From the NCBI GenBank assembly GCA_012032855.1, contig JAAUQA010000133.1:1-7980 (forward strand): a DNA stretch of 7,980 nucleotides, given 5' to 3'. The translations under genes were made by a program, and so were the position numbers. Positions 6,207 to 7,980 of this stretch are shown here, one piece after another (positions within the stretch are counted from its first letter, which is position 1; each line of letters begins with the position of its first letter). Below the pieces are notes generated by a model. That model was not told the origin of the DNA and searched no databases. It was given only the letters and a program-made list of their open reading frames with translations. This DNA comes from Candidatus Competibacteraceae bacterium (GTDB lineage Bacteria; Pseudomonadota; Gammaproteobacteria; Competibacterales; Competibacteraceae).

Positions 6207-7250
6207 ATGAAACGTATTTTAATCATTCGGCTGAGCGCCATCGGCGATGTGGTGATGGCCTCAGCCCTGATTCCCGTGCTGCGCAATGCCTGGCCCGATG
6301 CCCATATTGCCTGGTTGGTGGAACCCGCTGCGCGCGATTTGTTGCGCCATAATCCACGCCTTGATGAGGTCATCGTCTGGCCCAAGCAGGAATGGCGGCA
6401 ATTGTGGCAGGAACACCGCTATCGGGAACTACTCCGGCGTGTCCGAGAGTTCACTAAAAACCTGCGGCAACGTCGTTTCGATCTGGTGCTGGATTTGCAG
6501 GGCCTGTTGAAAAGCGGTGTATGGGCGAGGCTGACCGGTGTTGGGGAGCGAGTCGGATTAGGTTCACGAGAAGGCAGCCAATACTTGATGACTCAGGTGC
6601 TTTCCCGCCAAGCCGATGACCGTCGCATTGGTTCGGAATACCTGCACTTGGCCCGTTCGTTGGGGTTGGACCCGGGCGATTTTTGCATGGATATTGCGAT
6701 TGCTCAGGCCGACGCCGACCACGCTCTGCAGCAACGGCATGCTTCAGGCATTGACACGCCTTACGCCGTGTTCTGTCCCTTTACCACTCGCCCTCAGAAA
6801 CACTGGTTTTCTGATCACTGGGCGCAATTATCAAGACTATTACCGGACCAGTTGGGATTGCCGGTTATGCTGTTGGGCGGACCGAACGACCGCCAAGCCG
6901 CCGCTGAAATCCTTCAGATGAGTGCCGACGGTCTCGTCAATTTAACCGGTAACACAACGCTGGGCCAAACCGCCGCGCTAATTCGGGATGCACGCTTGCT
7001 AATCGGCGTCGATACCGGGCTGACCCACCTCGGTATTGCCCTGAGTGTACCGACGATAGCTTTATTCGGTTCGACCCGTCCTTATTTGGACACCTCCACT
7101 CCTAAAGCCCTGGTTCTTTATCACGCCTTAGCCTGTTCGCCTTGTCGCCGGCATCCGACCTGCGATGGTGCTTTCACCTGCATGCGGCTGCATACGGCAG
7201 ATCGCGTTCTAGCTGCCGCTCAGCGGTTATTGGCCTCCGTTACCGCATGA
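6207..7250 (+). CDS. Glycosyltransferase family 9, heptosyltransferase I (WaaC)-like
   Basis: The 347-residue protein has the usual length and GT-B fold signatures of GT9 ADP-heptose:LPS heptosyltransferases, which add L-glycero-D-manno-heptose to the LPS inner core on the cytoplasmic face. The N-terminal motif 'ILIIRLSAIGDVVMASAL' holds Asp14, matching the catalytic Asp of WaaC. 'FDLVLDLQGLLKSG' (91-104) is the acceptor-domain motif. 'YAVFCPFTTRPQKHW' (186-200) matches the WaaC stretch with the donor-binding Lys (Lys198). 'GVDTGLTHLGIAL' (267-279) holds the donor-site Asp269. A Cys-rich tail (Cys310, 313, 319, 325) is seen in some GT9 subfamilies and is absent from enterobacterial WaaC. ATG 6207 fits the family N-terminus; the ribosome-binding site is weak. 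Heptosyltransferase II or another GT9 acceptor specificity cannot be excluded. The next gene overlaps its stop, suggesting coupled translation. Confidence 0.88.
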   Translation: MKRILIIRLSAIGDVVMASALIPVLRNAWPDAHIAWLVEPAARDLLRHNPRLDEVIVWPKQEWRQLWQEHRYRELLRRVREFTKNLRQRRFDLVLDLQGLLKSGVWARLTGVGERVGLGSREGSQYLMTQVLSRQADDRRIGSEYLHLARSLGLDPGDFCMDIAIAQADADHALQQRHASGIDTPYAVFCPFTTRPQKHWFSDHWAQLSRLLPDQLGLPVMLLGGPNDRQAAAEILQMSADGLVNLTGNTTLGQTAALIRDARLLIGVDTGLTHLGIALSVPTIALFGSTRPYLDTSTPKALVLYHALACSPCRRHPTCDGAFTCMRLHTADRVLAAAQRLLASVTA

Positions 7251-7980
7251 AGGTAGTGCACATCGAAAGCGGCCGGCACCTATACGGCGGTGCGCTGCAA
7301 GTGATCTTTCTGTTGCGCGGGTTGCGCGAACTGCCGGGCCAACACGTGTTGATCTGTCCGCAGGACAGCGCCATCGCTCAAGAGGCTGAAGGCTTGGTTG
7401 ATCAGCTTTACCCGATTCCTATGCATGGTGAATTGGATTTTCGGCTAAGTTCACGTCTGCGCGCTATTTTCCGCCACGAACGGCCCGATCTGGTGCATAT
7501 CCACAGCCGGCGCGGAGCCGACTTGTGGGGCGGATTGGCGGCGCGGCGGGAGGGTGTTCCCGCGATTCTCAGCCGGCGGGTGGACAATCCGGAACCGCAC
7601 TGGCTGGCGCGTTGGAAATACCGCCGTTACCAGCGAATCATCACTATTTCTGAAGGGATTCGTCAGGTACTACTCGGCGAGGGTTTGCCCGCAAACCAAG
7701 TCACTTGCGTGCCGAGCGCCGTGGATACCGACCGCTATCGTCCTAGCGGGGACCGGGATTGGCTGCGGCGCGAATTCGGTCTGGCGCAAGATGAACAAGC
7801 AGTGGGGATGGCGGCTCAATTCATCGAGCGCAAAGGCCATCGGGTATTGCTGGAAGCCATACCGAGGATACTGCGGGAGCATCCCCAGCACCCGTTTCCT
7901 GTTGTTCGGCAAAGGCCCGTTGCGGGAATCCATCGAACGGCTTTGTGCGCAAAAAAATCTGCAACACCAAGTCAGTTTTC
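7247..7980 (+). CDS. Glycosyltransferase family 4 (GT-B), 3' partial, frameshifted
   Basis: The gene starts with an ATG that overlaps the previous stop as ATGA (7247-7250), so translational coupling is likely; there is no separate ribosome-binding site. Residues 1-165 are a GT4-type acceptor domain: 'VVHIESGRHLYGGALQVIF' with the Gly-rich loop, 'RPDLVHIHSRRGADLWGG' (79-96), 'PAILSRRVDNP' (105-115), 'RIITISEGIRQVLLGEG' (130-146) and 'VTCVPSAVDTDRYRP' (152-166). The donor domain begins at 'VGMAAQFIERKGHRVLLEA' (187-204), containing the Arg-Lys pair usual for nucleotide-sugar phosphate binding. At 7891-7893 an extra C shifts the frame: the real continuation is 'RFLLFGKGPLRESIERLCAQ' in the frame from 7893. 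The gene runs off the window before the family's C-terminal Glu motif. Next to a heptosyltransferase it probably acts in LPS core or O-antigen assembly; the sugar is unknown. Confidence 0.85.
   Translation, partial: MKVVHIESGRHLYGGALQVIFLLRGLRELPGQHVLICPQDSAIAQEAEGLVDQLYPIPMHGELDFRLSSRLRAIFRHERPDLVHIHSRRGADLWGGLAARREGVPAILSRRVDNPEPHWLARWKYRRYQRIITISEGIRQVLLGEGLPANQVTCVPSAVDTDRYRPSGDRDWLRREFGLAQDEQAVGMAAQFIERKGHRVLLEAIPRILREHPQHPFPVVRQRPVAGIHRTALCAKKSATPSQF
7891..7893 (+). other. Apparent +1 slip (CCC for expected CC) in the family 4 glycosyltransferase
   Basis: Before this run the 7247 frame gives GT4-like sequence. After it, that frame gives unrelated residues ('PVVRQRPVAG'), while the frame starting at 7893 gives the expected 'FLLFGKGPLR' of the donor domain. 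No stop interrupts either frame before the window end, so the error would pass unnoticed in simple ORF calling. Confidence 0.82.

Noticed and set aside
7670..7933. Antisense open frame of 87 codons near the window end
   Set aside because: It lies wholly within the family 4 glycosyltransferase and shows no recognisable protein features.

Overview
The window looks like a chromosomal segment of a Gram-negative bacterium of moderate-to-high GC. It encodes an outer-membrane autotransporter beta-barrel and an ADP-heptose:LPS heptosyltransferase-like enzyme, so the cell should have an outer membrane with a heptose-containing LPS core. A gammaproteobacterium is my best guess from the style of these proteins, but no taxonomic marker is present. 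All genes lie on the + strand and are tightly packed. No gene-free stretch exceeds 60 bases, and I see no tRNA, rRNA, CRISPR array, transposase or phage gene.

Layout. (1) 1-2817: a TPR-repeat protein with a C-terminal CHAT (caspase-like) peptidase domain. Its 5' end is outside the window, and a one-base slip at 2128-2132 splits it. (2) 2874-6167: a large surface protein with a signal peptide, seven cadherin-like/Big_9-type repeats of about 88 residues, a linker with a cysteine pair, and a C-terminal autotransporter barrel ending in Phe. It is broken by five single-base slips, one at 3716-3717 and four between 5295 and 5406. After correction it would be about 1098 residues. (3) 6170-6198: a 13-bp hairpin with an embedded GTAG, resembling a REP element, that fills most of the gap before the next gene. 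(4) 6207-7250: an intact glycosyltransferase family 9 gene of the heptosyltransferase I type. (5) 7247-end: a family 4 glycosyltransferase that overlaps the previous gene by ATGA, has one slip at 7891-7893, and runs off the window.

How they fit together. The first two genes form a possible cytoplasmic or secreted CHAT protein plus surface adhesin pair. The last two belong to LPS core or surface polysaccharide synthesis. The theme is the cell envelope and its surface.

The most striking feature is seven apparent single-base indels in three of the four loci. All fall in short T or C runs, all restore perfectly when one base is added or removed, and the frames on both sides keep clean family-like sequence. 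I read these mainly as base-calling or assembly errors, with real pseudogenization or phase variation as alternatives. Proteins predicted directly from this sequence would be misleadingly fragmented.
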